Shown here: positions 1 through 9,363 of the stretch, in pieces
Layout of the letters: each line of letters begins with the position of its first letter
Position numbering within the stretch: the first letter of the stretch is position 1
Source of the DNA: Farysia itapuensis
Taxonomy: Eukaryota > Basidiomycota > Ustilaginomycetes > Ustilaginales > Ustilaginaceae
Assembly (NCBI GenBank): GCA_023212645.1
Contig: JALBYC010000023.1
Span: 1 to 64,000 of the forward strand
Length of the DNA: 64,000 bases
Direction of reading: 5' to 3'
The notes under the pieces: model-generated
The model's input: the letters and a program-made list of their open reading frames with translations, nothing else
What the model was told of the DNA's origin: nothing
Databases searched by the model: none
Position numbers and translations under genes: made by a program

Positions 1-50
1 ACCCTAACCCTAACCCTAACCCTAACCCTAACCCTTAACCCTAACCCTAA
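1..50. repeat. Telomeric repeat (CCCTAA)n
   Basis: After one leading A there are five perfect CCCTAA units, one variant unit with an extra T (positions 32-38, CCCTTAA), and two more perfect units. The repeat stops at position 50, where unique sequence starts with GATTCG. CCCTAA on the left end, read inward, is the C-rich strand of a TTAGGG telomere, so the window starts at a true chromosome end. The array is short, probably because the assembly trims telomeres. No subtelomeric helicase gene lies next to it. Confidence 0.97.
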
Positions 51-1481
51 GATTCGACCGTCTCGTCCCCGTCAGATACGACCTCGTTTCGGATTAACGC
101 CGATGGACTGTTGCTATACAAAGACCTCATTTACGTTCCAGACGCAGAACCAATCAAGGTCTTACTCCTGCAACAGGCACACGATGCGCCCGAGGCTGGC
201 CACCCTGGTGTCGCTAAGACGTTGGAGATCCTTCAGCGAAATTACACCTGGCCTCGAATGCGACAGTTTATCCAGGAATACGTCGAATCTTGTGATTCTT
301 GTCAGCGCAACAAAGCCTCACACCACGCTCCGTACGGCCTGCTTCAGCCGCTCCCAATCCCAACAGGACCATGGAGATCTCTCTCGATGGATCATATCAC
401 CGACCTGCCGCCTTCCCAAGGTTTTGATGCAATTCTTGTCGTGGTGGACCGCTTCACCAAAATGGCTCACTACATCAAAGCAAAACGGCAGGATACGGCA
501 AGGCAGCTGGCAGAACAGTTCCTCGACAATGTGTTTCGTCATCACGGTCTCCCATCTGACATCGTCAGCGACCGCGGCACGACCTTCACTTCTCTTTGGT
601 GGAAGGAGTTCCTCAAACTGCTCAAGGTCACGCCGAACTTCTCCACGGCTTTCCATCCCCAGTCAGATGGCCAGACTGAACGCCTCAATCAAAGTCTCGA
701 GCATCACCTTCGCACGTACTGCCATTACCTGCAGAACGACTGGGCCGATCTCCTTCCTCTTGCCGAATTCTCACACAATGCCACATACCATTCCGCCATT
801 GGCATGACTCCTTTCTTCGCGGATCGTGGCTATAATCCGCGCATTTCAGTCCTTCTCCAACCGACGCCCGTTGCACATGTGCATGCTCGTCTTCAGAAGA
901 TACAGGAGATTCAGCAGTTCGTCAAGGCCAACATTGCCAAAGCTCAAGCTTCTTATGTTTTCTGGTCCAATAAGCATCGCGTCGAACCCCCTGACTTCCA
1001 TGTTGGAGACAAAGTTTGGCTTTTGCGTCGCAACATAACCACCACACGACCTTCCAACAAGCTCGACCACAAAAAGCTTGGACCTTTCTCCATTTCAGCA
1101 AAGGTCGGCCGCTCTGCTTTTCGCCTCCAACTGCCAGCCACTATGAGCATTCACAACGTTTTCCATGTTTCTCTGCTTGAAATCTACCGACCAAACCGAC
1201 TCAACAGCAGACACCCAGCCCCACCCCCTGATCCTATTGTCGAAGAAGACAACGAACTGGCCTATGTCGTCAATCAACTTCTTGATTCCAGAAAATACCG
1301 CAACAAGATCTACTACTTGGTCGACTGGCAAGGATTCCCTCCAGAAGATCGAACTTGGGAACCATACGAGAACATACACGAAGACCTCATCAAGGCTTTT
1401 CATGATGCAAATCCCAACCGACCTGGCCTTCAAGAGTACCTCTCCAAAACCGCCTCTGCCGCTCGCAGAGCTCGCGCTTGA
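51..1481 (+). mobile_element. Telomere-truncated Ty3/gypsy chromovirus: integrase and chromodomain end of pol
   Basis: The reading frame is open from the first base after the telomere repeats to TGA at 1479-1481. It is a fragment of a polyprotein with no own start codon. Numbering residues from the TTG at 111, it has an integrase zinc-binding HHCC module (H24, H31, C61, C64). The DDE core follows with D94, D154 and E190, a perfect D-35-E spacing. A C-terminal chromodomain lies at about residues 395-440, with the aromatic positions expected for histone-tail binding. Gag, protease, reverse transcriptase and RNase H are missing because the telomere replaces them, so the element cannot move by itself. 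The surviving 1.4 kb has no stop or frameshift, which suggests the truncation is recent. Confidence 0.93.
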
Positions 1482-1493
1482 ACCCGGGGGTAC

Positions 1494-1738
1494 TGTCATG
1501 GTAGGTAGGCATCACCAAGCTGTCTCGTTCCTGAACCGCCTCCCAAGCTCCGTCTTTGCTCCGAGTCACACGACCATTGCGTATATAGTTTATTCATTCC
1601 TTTGTACATAGTCCACTCCTTGAACTTTGACCACTTTCGTATCGTCACTCCCAAGAGCGCCTGATTCCTTTCCGCCTTGTCTTCGACTTGACCATGTCTC
1701 CTTGCTTCCGTCTCTGATATGATCGCCTGCGGCTATCA
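1494..1738 (+). repeat. Probable 3' LTR of the truncated chromovirus
   Basis: Directly after the pol stop codon comes a purine-rich, G-run stretch (1481-1490) that fits a polypurine tract. It is followed by TGTCATG at 1494, a typical TG start for an LTR. A TATATAG motif at about 1581 could be the LTR TATA box. The right end is unsure: a CA dinucleotide near 1738 is one choice, but without the 5' LTR the end cannot be fixed. Confidence 0.45.
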
Positions 1739-2551
1739 CCAAAGCTCCTTCAGTACCGCTGTCTGACAAGCACACAGGGATACGGCAAGATGTACGGCCC
1801 ATTTGATTGTCGCAGCGCGATGGCCACAGGCCCGCTGTTGCGCATCAGCGTGCACACAGCTTCTGCCATGAATTGTGCTTGTCCGTATGTCAGTCACGAA
1901 GCGCCTTGAGGACAACACAGAAGTCTGGAGCAGCGTGTAGAAGAGATCTGCCTGGGAGTGTAGGCAGCCGCTTCCGGAGCTATCAGCGCTATTGCTATGT
2001 CTGGTGCCTAGGCTATCGCTGTTGCAGATGCTGCTGTGAACACTGTTGCTGTCGCACATACTGTCGCAGAAGCTGATGTAGATTATCATGGTGATGAACT
2101 TGATGCTGCTGCTGTTGGTGAAGCTGTCAACGCTACTGCTACGGTCGCTGACGCAGATGGTCTCGCAATCTTGTCTGCTCTTGGCGTTGCGATTGCCGTT
2201 GCGTTTGTCCTTGATAGCAGTGCCATTGGCACCGATGCAGTTGTAGTTGTTGCTTGCTATTGTGAATGCTTCCTAATGACGACCTGTGGTGAGACAAAGT
2301 CTTGTGAGCAAGGGCTGTCATCAAGCTGGTTACTTACAAGAGCATGCACAGGCGAGACAGGCGATAGCTGCTGTGTACACTCCTGTATTGCTGGACATCT
2401 TTTTGCAGTGGTGAGTACACTTGGGTGATTGCGTACACTTGCACTGTTGGTTGAATCCCGCATAGGCAGCGAAACGCACATCGTCGAGTCCTGCGGTGCT
2501 ACCAATGTGCTGCCGTGTGTGCAAATGCTTGACTGAGTCAGGCGATGCAAG
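1739..2551. other. Subtelomeric stretch with degenerate GCTGTTGC-type low-complexity tract
   Basis: I see no convincing gene here. Between about 1990 and 2260 the sequence is a degenerate mix of GCTGTTGC, GTTGCTGTCGCA and GATGCTGCTG motifs. Its open frames give only Ala/Val-rich or Cys/Arg-rich low-complexity peptides. This looks like a decayed minisatellite or subtelomeric repeat. The flanks are unremarkable. Confidence 0.5.
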
Positions 2552-3802
2552 ATGGTGACGGTAGGAAGAAGAGAGGCGAATGGATTTTTGAAAGCGAGTC
2601 TAGTTTGGCTGGAGGAGCGTGCGCCTCAAATATCACTCATGGATCTGGGTTGCAACTATACGGCATGTCTGCTCAGAACGACCACCCCTATGGTCGTGTT
2701 GGATTCGTCTCCGGTAGCTAGCGATCCTACGGCATGGTCTTCTGCTGTACATCTCGGCCAGACGCGGTCTCGGACGCTCCTCTTTCTGTCGTACCGAGAA
2801 TCATCTGCGTCCACCAGCCGCAAAGGGTCGAGCGTCTACTTGCAGGCGCCGTATACAGATGATCCGCTTGGCGCTTCGTCACTAGCGCTGGAGGGCTCAG
2901 AGAGCCACGGTCTGCTCGATCATCGCGAGCATGTTGTCGACATGCGCTCAGATCTACCGCCAAAGTGGATGGACGTCAGCGATCAAATTGACCAGATTCT
3001 GGCGTCGATCAAGCCACGAATGAGTCGTCTCAGCCAGCTGCATGAAAAGCATTTGCGGCCTGGCTTTGCAGACAAGAGCGTAGAAGAGCAGCAGATCGAT
3101 ATGCTTTCCGTCGACATCACCAAAGACTTTCGCAAATGCTCACAAATGATCGCTGGTCTCGCAGCTTTCACGCAGGAGCTCATACGAGCCGCCAGGCGTC
3201 AACAGCACGAAAGCACAGTCGACATCACAAGACACCAGATTGCTCTCGCGCAGAACGTGCAGACGGCACTCGCAACTCGCGTGCAGGATCTCAGCGGCGC
3301 CTTTCGCAAGCAGCAAAGCCTTTATCTCAAGCGGATGAAGGGCATGGAAGTCAGAGACAGAGACCTGCGCGCAGCCCAGGGCGTTGCGCTCAAGGACAGT
3401 GAGCTGGCGATGCGCGAAGACATGGAGCTTTCGAGCCAGCAACTGGCATCTGACCTGGTGCTGTTCGAAGAGCAGGAGCACATATCGCAGGCTGACATAG
3501 CTATTCAGCAGCGCTCGCGCGAGATCAATGGCATTGCCAAGTCGATACAGGAACTGGCGCATCTGTTTGGCGACCTACAGAACCTCGTGATTGATCAAGG
3601 AACCATGCTGGATCGCATCGACTACAACGTCGAGCTGATGTCGACCGAGATGCAGGGCGCAGTACGCGAACTGGATACGGCCACAAGATACCAACGCCGG
3701 TCAGGAAGAAGGCAATGCATTCTGTTTCTGTTGCTGCTGATCGCGCTGCTGATAGCAGTCATTATCATTAAGCCCTTCTGGCGCTACGTCGCTGCAACAT
3801 AA
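2552..3802 (+). CDS. TLG2: Tlg2/syntaxin-16-type t-SNARE (Qa-SNARE)
   Basis: Syntaxin of the Tlg2/Stx16 class, which mediates fusion of endosome-derived vesicles with the trans-Golgi/early endosome. The family pattern starts at RSRTLLFLSYRES (residues ~72-84). It continues with the PPKWMDVSDQIDQIL segment, a helical N-terminal (Habc-like) bundle, and the Qa SNARE motif with its zero-layer glutamine in DQGTMLDRIDYNVE (~Q349). A C-terminal hydrophobic anchor follows (about residues 388-408). Residues 4-70 do not look like syntaxin. GTAGGA at 2561 and CAG ending at 2761 could bound a 201-nt in-frame intron, giving a short MVT start joined to TRSRT, as is usual for this family. The family call is firm; the start is not. 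Confidence 0.85.
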   Translation: MVTVGRREANGFLKASLVWLEERAPQISLMDLGCNYTACLLRTTTPMVVLDSSPVASDPTAWSSAVHLGQTRSRTLLFLSYRESSASTSRKGSSVYLQAPYTDDPLGASSLALEGSESHGLLDHREHVVDMRSDLPPKWMDVSDQIDQILASIKPRMSRLSQLHEKHLRPGFADKSVEEQQIDMLSVDITKDFRKCSQMIAGLAAFTQELIRAARRQQHESTVDITRHQIALAQNVQTALATRVQDLSGAFRKQQSLYLKRMKGMEVRDRDLRAAQGVALKDSELAMREDMELSSQQLASDLVLFEEQEHISQADIAIQQRSREINGIAKSIQELAHLFGDLQNLVIDQGTMLDRIDYNVELMSTEMQGAVRELDTATRYQRRSGRRQCILFLLLLIALLIAVIIIKPFWRYVAAT

Positions 3803-4264
3803 TGAAGGACTATGTCGGAACGCTGATCGTCTGCGTGCTTCACGATTGACATAGGCAAAAGAGATCGGGGTTGTTGCTTGTCTTGATCTGATGGATAAGG
3901 GTGTACAACATCGTGGACGGTGCATCAGAGTGGTCGGTCGGTGATTTGCATTGCCGAGAGGATGGAAATCTCAAATTATGACGCGCATCGGTCATCAAGA
4001 AAAATTCGTCTGTCGGCATCTTTGCTCTTGTCTGCCCTCTGCACTACGAGTAGCCGCTTATCGCTTTCAGTGCCCGCCTGTTTTGCAAAATCGACGTACA
4101 GTTTTGGTCGGAGTTAAGACGTTCTACTAGCGAGAATTCGCCGATTCGGCATTGGTCTTCCGCTGAAACAAAACGTGCCCAAACGCTGCTGACGCTTCTC
4201 TACCCACCATCACCATCGCGCAAGTTCCCTTCAGCCTTGCATCCTACTTCTGCTTTACTTGGAC
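3803..4264. other. Intergenic region, TLG2 3' side and ABC transporter promoter
   Basis: About 460 bases without a supported gene. The last 60 bases before the transporter start are rich in C, T and CAC/CAT, as often seen in fungal 5' leaders. No specific binding site is recognised. Confidence 0.5.
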
Positions 4265-7200
4265 ATGCCTGACTCGCAGCAGGAAGTAATCGAGCCGCAG
4301 CCCCAGATGAGAGCAGTCGAAGGGAACAGGCAAGCAGAGGCCCCGCTCGCTCGTGTCACAAGTAACGGCACCTGGGGTGAACCAGAACGAGGCGAGCAGG
4401 TCAACGTCAGCCGGGCTCTTCAAGATTTCGAGCTTGTAAGAAAATCATCCCGACAATCCAACAACAGCGGCAATGCAGGCGCCTCTTCTGCTTATCCTCG
4501 TGCAGGTTCTTCCATTGTTCGCGCTGTCAGCGGCGGTCGTCGCCCAAACGAGACTCAAATCAACGAGAACGAGCCAGATCTTGAAGCTGCAGCCGATAAT
4601 GACACGTACGAAAAAGATTTCGACCTGAGCAAGTGGATGCTCACTCGAAGCGCACAGGCCAGAGAGGAGGGCATCGACGATGGCAAGCCTGTCGGCATGC
4701 TATGGAGAGATCTCTCCATCAAGGCTCCTGGATCGGGCGGTGGTGGCGTGTTAGTCAAGACCCTTCCGATCGCCATTGCAAACACGGCTTGGAGAGATCC
4801 CATTGGAGTCCTCACCACCCTTGTTCCGCCACTCAAGAAGGCCCTGACCCCCCGCAACTTGTCCACGACGGATCTGCTGCACAGTTCCAGCGGTATCCTC
4901 AAGCCGGGTGAGATGCTTCTCGTTCTTGGCCGCCCTGGATCCGGCTGCTCGACCTTCCTCCGTGCCATTACCTCGAAAAATCACACAAATGTGTCCGCTT
5001 CCGGCAAGATCCTCTACGGAGGTTTCACCCCGGACGAGATCAATCGCAAATACAGGGGAGAAGTCGTATTTGTCGACGAAGAGGACACCCACTTCCCCAC
5101 TTTGACCGTCGGACAGACGCTCGAATTTGCACTTAGAAACAAAGTCCCTCACCGATCCCGTCGACTCGAGGGCGAGTCCCGTCCGCAATTCATCGAGACG
5201 TGTATCGATGTCATGCTCAAGATGTTTGGTATGACCCACGTTCGCGACACGATCGTCGGAGATCAAGCTGTTCGGGGTGTCTCAGGTGGTGAAAGAAAGA
5301 GAACAACCATCTCAGAAGCTTTGGCCACGAGAGCTTCTGTCATTGCTTGGGACAATTCTACCCGTGGCCTGGACGCAAGTACTGCCCTTGACTATGCTCG
5401 TTCTCTTCGCATTATCACTGATCTTGCGCAGCGCTCCACTGTCGCGACACTCTACCAAGTCTCGGAGAGCATCTTTGATCTTTTCGACCGTGTTGCCGTT
5501 ATCGACTCGGGCCGCTGCATTTTCTATGGTACGCGAAAACTTGCACGCTCCTACTTCTACGAGCTTGGCTACGACACGCCAGAAAGGCAGACCACTGCCG
5601 ACTTTGTGACCGCCCTCACCGACGTCAACCAAGTCTCGTACCGATCTGGCATGGAGGCTCGCGCGCCTAAGACCGCTCTGGACCGCGAGCGAGTTTGGCG
5701 CGAGAGTGACCTCTACCGCCAACTCGAGTCCGGTATGGACTCTTACGAGCAGCACCTCGCTCAGGCAGAACAGGCCGAAGGTCTGAAACGGACAGTACGT
5801 TCTGAGAAGCGCAAAGGTGTCAACAAAGGATCCAGTTATACCGTCAGCTTCTGGGACCAGATTCTCAGCTGTATCTGGCGACAGCTTCTCATCAAGTGGG
5901 GCGCCAGAGGCGACCTCTACGTTAAGCTTTTCACTATCATCTCGGTGTCCTTCATGATCTCTTCGCTCTTTTACGACCAGCCGTACGACTCTCAAGGCGT
6001 TTTCACCCGTGGAGGCATTCTCCTCTTTGCCTGTCTCTTCAACGGTTGGTTGCAGCTGTCCGAATCGTTCGAAGCAGTTGCGGGACGGCCCATGCTAAGC
6101 AGGCACCAACAATTTGCCTTCTATCGTCCGTCGGCTGTAGTGCTCGCTCGTGCACTGGTTGACATCCCCTTCCTGTTGATTCAGTGTTTTCTCTCGAGTA
6201 TCATCATCTACTTCCTCGCTAACCTGCGGAGAGATGCCGGTGCCTTCTTTATCTTTTATGTCTTTTGCTTCCTCTCCTCGTACAGCTTGACCGCACTTTA
6301 TCGCATGTGCGCCGCTTTCTCGCCCGGGTTCAACGAGGCTATCCGCTTTTCTGTCTTGGCGCTTAATGTGCTCATCATCTGGGTCGGCTATGTCTTGCGG
6401 AGGCCCGACATGAACTGGATGATCTGGCTCAACTACGCACAGCCCATCAGCTATGCGTTCGAGGGCTTCCTGGCCAACGAGCTCAACTATGACATCCAAT
6501 GCAACCCCTCTCAGATTGTACCATTCGGCGAGGTGAGGAACGCCGCTTATCAGACATGCTCGCTCACCGGCAGCGTTCCCGGCTCTACGGTTGTTCCAAG
6601 TGCTGACTACCTCTCTACCACTTTTGGCTATTCGCGATCGAATATTGGACGTAACGTGGGCGTCGTGATCGCTTTCTCCGTTTTGTATCTGATTCCCACC
6701 GTAATTGGCGCAGAGATCATGAACTTTGGCGGCGCAGGTGGCGGTGTCACTGTATTTGCTCGTACGAAGGCTGCGAGAGCCAGGATTGCCAGCGCAAAGC
6801 CCACCAAGAACGAAGACATTGAGGAGAAGGCTGCGGCGGTTGCTAACCCGGACTCTCCCCTGCGAGAGAATGATTCGAATGGCAGCGTCACCCGTGCAAA
6901 CTCTCCGGCCGCTCCGGGAGAAAAGAAGACAAACACGAGCAATGACGCCCTCAAGATCGCTTCCGCCGAGGAACTTGAGAAGAAAGCGATCTTCACCTGG
7001 AAGGATGTCTCTCTCACCCTTCCGACTGGACGGAAGTTGCTGGATGATATCACTGGCTATGTGAAACCTGGCAGCATCACTGCGTTGATGGGCGCCTCCG
7101 GTGCAGGAAAGACGACCCTTCTCACTGCACTCTCTCAGCGTGGTGTTGCTGGTGCATTGTCTGGAGACATCCTCGTTGACGGCAAGCCGCTTGGTCCTGG

Positions 7201-8935
7201 GTTCCAGCGAGACACTGGGTTTGTCCTACAAGGCGATATCCACCTCGCATCACAGACTGTTCGCGAGGCGATCGAGTTCTCAGCACTGCTGCGACAGCCT
7301 GCAGAAGTGTCTCGAGAGGAAAAGTTGGCCGATGCACGACGTGCGATCGAGTTGCTTGAGTTGGAAGACCTTCAAGACGCTTTGATCGGTGTCCCAGGTT
7401 TCGGTCTCGGCGTAGAGAGACGGAAGAGAGTTACTATCGCGGTTGAGCTTGCTGCCAAGCCGGATCTGCTGCTCTTCCTCGACGAGCCGACGTCCGGACT
7501 CGATTCGGCAGGCGCAGCCTCGATCATTCGTCTGATTCGCAGACTGGCAGGCGAGGGACAAGCAATCCTGTGCACCATTCATCAACCTAGCGCCCTTCTC
7601 TTTGAATCGTTCGACAATCTGCTCTTGCTTCAACCCGGAGGAAGGACTGCATACTTTGGACAAATTGGTCATGAGCGTGCTCGCGGCTCCGATCGTGTCC
7701 GGGAGTATTTCGAACGGAATGGTGCTCCCGCTTGTCCACCAAGCACCAATGTCGCAGAGTACATGTTGGAAGTAGTTGCTCAGCGCTCAGAAAAGCCCTG
7801 GTCTGATCGATGGAACGCATCTCCGGAATCCCGGGCATTGCGCGAAGAAGTCGACACGATCAACAAATCCTCCGCTTCTCGACCTGCCATCAACGACTCA
7901 AGGTCCAAGCGCGAGTTCTCCGCGCCGCTCAAAACGCAGATCGTCGAATGCACCAAACGCCAATTTCGCGACCTGTGGCGCGATTCGGCCTTTGCGTATG
8001 GTGTCTTGTTCTCCAACATCGTCACCGGCTTTGCCGCTGGTGGTGGGTTTGCGCACCTGGGAAATTCAGTAACGGACCTACAGTACCGAGTCTTTGTGGT
8101 CTTCTTGGTCATCCTCAATTTCCCAGCCACTGTCAACTCGATCATCAGCAAATTCTGGGAGATGCGCATTACATTCGTCGTGCGTGAGGGTCCAAGCAAG
8201 ACATACTCGTGGGTAGCATTCATGACGGCATTTGTCGCAGTCTCGATTCCGATTGCGCTGGTGGCTTCGGTGCTGTTCTTCCTCCCTTCCTTCTTCCTGT
8301 CTTTCTACACGGAACCATCGTCGGTGGCGGGCTTATGGTATCTCATGATCCTGCTGGTCACGTGTTACGAGATGTTCTTCTCGCTGGCGCTGGCCGCGGC
8401 CTGTCCGACACCCGTGACTGCAGCCAACCTCCTCCCCTTCCTCCTGCCATTTGTCGCTATCGTCAACGGCGTCATCAAACCCAAAGCTACGCTTCCTGCG
8501 CCGTGGTCTGGTTTGATTTATGCAAACCCGCTCTACTGGTACGTCCGTTCGATGGTCGCCGATATCCTCCACAACGTTCCCGTCCAGTGTAACTCAGCCG
8601 ATCTGGCGCGGTTCGATCCACCCACCGGCCAGACTTGCGGAGCTTACGCGCTGCAGTGGGTCGAGAGCGTTGGAGGACAGTTGCTTAATCCGAACGCAAA
8701 CAATGGCTGCGAATTCTGTCAGTACACGGTGGGCGATCAATTCGCACAAACTCTCGGTGCTACTTGGGATTTCCGGTGGAAAGGCGTCGGAATTGTGGCC
8801 GGCTATGTCATTGGACAATTGGGATTGGCGTATGCTGCTTACTGGTATTTCACCGAAAAAGGGTACGGCCTGGGCGGCGGCGTCATCACCAAGCTGGTCA
8901 ACAAGGCCAAGAGCCGAGGCAAAGGCCGAGAATAA
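4265..8935 (+). CDS. PDR-type (ABCG) full-size ABC transporter
   Basis: Plasma-membrane pleiotropic drug resistance pump of about 1556 residues with the reverse order NBD1-TMD1-NBD2-TMD2. NBD1 has the degenerate Walker A GRPGSGCSTFL (~residue 222), an intact C-loop VSGGERKR and Walker B ending WDNSTRGLD. NBD2 has a canonical Walker A GASGAGKTT (~941), a degenerate C-loop (LGVERRKR) and Walker B FLDEPTSGLD. This paired asymmetry is the PDR hallmark, with one consensus and one deviant ATP site. The two transmembrane blocks each hold about six helices, with Cys-containing extracellular loops before the last helix. The start is the ATG at 4265; an upstream in-frame TTG is less likely. The gene is one long exon and is the first large host gene after the telomere. 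The substrate is unknown; azoles, plant toxins or own metabolites are typical for the family. Confidence 0.95.
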   Translation: MPDSQQEVIEPQPQMRAVEGNRQAEAPLARVTSNGTWGEPERGEQVNVSRALQDFELVRKSSRQSNNSGNAGASSAYPRAGSSIVRAVSGGRRPNETQINENEPDLEAAADNDTYEKDFDLSKWMLTRSAQAREEGIDDGKPVGMLWRDLSIKAPGSGGGGVLVKTLPIAIANTAWRDPIGVLTTLVPPLKKALTPRNLSTTDLLHSSSGILKPGEMLLVLGRPGSGCSTFLRAITSKNHTNVSASGKILYGGFTPDEINRKYRGEVVFVDEEDTHFPTLTVGQTLEFALRNKVPHRSRRLEGESRPQFIETCIDVMLKMFGMTHVRDTIVGDQAVRGVSGGERKRTTISEALATRASVIAWDNSTRGLDASTALDYARSLRIITDLAQRSTVATLYQVSESIFDLFDRVAVIDSGRCIFYGTRKLARSYFYELGYDTPERQTTADFVTALTDVNQVSYRSGMEARAPKTALDRERVWRESDLYRQLESGMDSYEQHLAQAEQAEGLKRTVRSEKRKGVNKGSSYTVSFWDQILSCIWRQLLIKWGARGDLYVKLFTIISVSFMISSLFYDQPYDSQGVFTRGGILLFACLFNGWLQLSESFEAVAGRPMLSRHQQFAFYRPSAVVLARALVDIPFLLIQCFLSSIIIYFLANLRRDAGAFFIFYVFCFLSSYSLTALYRMCAAFSPGFNEAIRFSVLALNVLIIWVGYVLRRPDMNWMIWLNYAQPISYAFEGFLANELNYDIQCNPSQIVPFGEVRNAAYQTCSLTGSVPGSTVVPSADYLSTTFGYSRSNIGRNVGVVIAFSVLYLIPTVIGAEIMNFGGAGGGVTVFARTKAARARIASAKPTKNEDIEEKAAAVANPDSPLRENDSNGSVTRANSPAAPGEKKTNTSNDALKIASAEELEKKAIFTWKDVSLTLPTGRKLLDDITGYVKPGSITALMGASGAGKTTLLTALSQRGVAGALSGDILVDGKPLGPGFQRDTGFVLQGDIHLASQTVREAIEFSALLRQPAEVSREEKLADARRAIELLELEDLQDALIGVPGFGLGVERRKRVTIAVELAAKPDLLLFLDEPTSGLDSAGAASIIRLIRRLAGEGQAILCTIHQPSALLFESFDNLLLLQPGGRTAYFGQIGHERARGSDRVREYFERNGAPACPPSTNVAEYMLEVVAQRSEKPWSDRWNASPESRALREEVDTINKSSASRPAINDSRSKREFSAPLKTQIVECTKRQFRDLWRDSAFAYGVLFSNIVTGFAAGGGFAHLGNSVTDLQYRVFVVFLVILNFPATVNSIISKFWEMRITFVVREGPSKTYSWVAFMTAFVAVSIPIALVASVLFFLPSFFLSFYTEPSSVAGLWYLMILLVTCYEMFFSLALAAACPTPVTAANLLPFLLPFVAIVNGVIKPKATLPAPWSGLIYANPLYWYVRSMVADILHNVPVQCNSADLARFDPPTGQTCGAYALQWVESVGGQLLNPNANNGCEFCQYTVGDQFAQTLGATWDFRWKGVGIVAGYVIGQLGLAYAAYWYFTEKGYGLGGGVITKLVNKAKSRGKGRE

Positions 8936-9363
8936 GACTACTGCACTTTACCTCATCGTACGTTCTAATCTCATGTCCTTGCTAATTGCATCGCGTAGCT
9001 CATGACTGGAAGACAGCCATTTGTGAGCATCTGAACAAGACCGCCTTCCAAAATCTACGCCTGAGCGCTTCAGTCGAAGACGATATCGTACGCCCGGACG
9101 TATTCTTTCACACAGTACGCATGTACGTGGAGCTAAACAGATCATCTCATTAAGCCTGACGGGCTATATGCCAACGAGATTTTGAGACGTGGCAAACAAA
9201 GCATGTACGCAAGAATCTTTGATCAACGTAAATCCTCAGGATGTATGGTGCTTTATCGTTGAGAACGAGTATGAGTGACGCGTGGAACGATACAGACGCA
9301 ATTTGTAAACCCGTGTGCGAAAAAGCGATGGTGCCGACCAGAGATGCTGAAGGTCATTCTGTT
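8936..9363. other. Convergent intergenic region
   Basis: It lies between the 3' ends of the ABC transporter (+) and the PP2C gene (-). Only short chance frames are seen. No terminator or repeat stands out. Confidence 0.5.

Noticed and set aside
318..656. Minus-strand frame of 112 codons inside the integrase region
   Set aside because: Shadow of the chromovirus pol frame; no domain and lies wholly under the integrase core.
5312..5995. 227-codon minus-strand frame within the ABC transporter
   Set aside because: Antisense shadow of NBD1 coding sequence; composition mirrors the plus-strand codons and no family pattern is seen.
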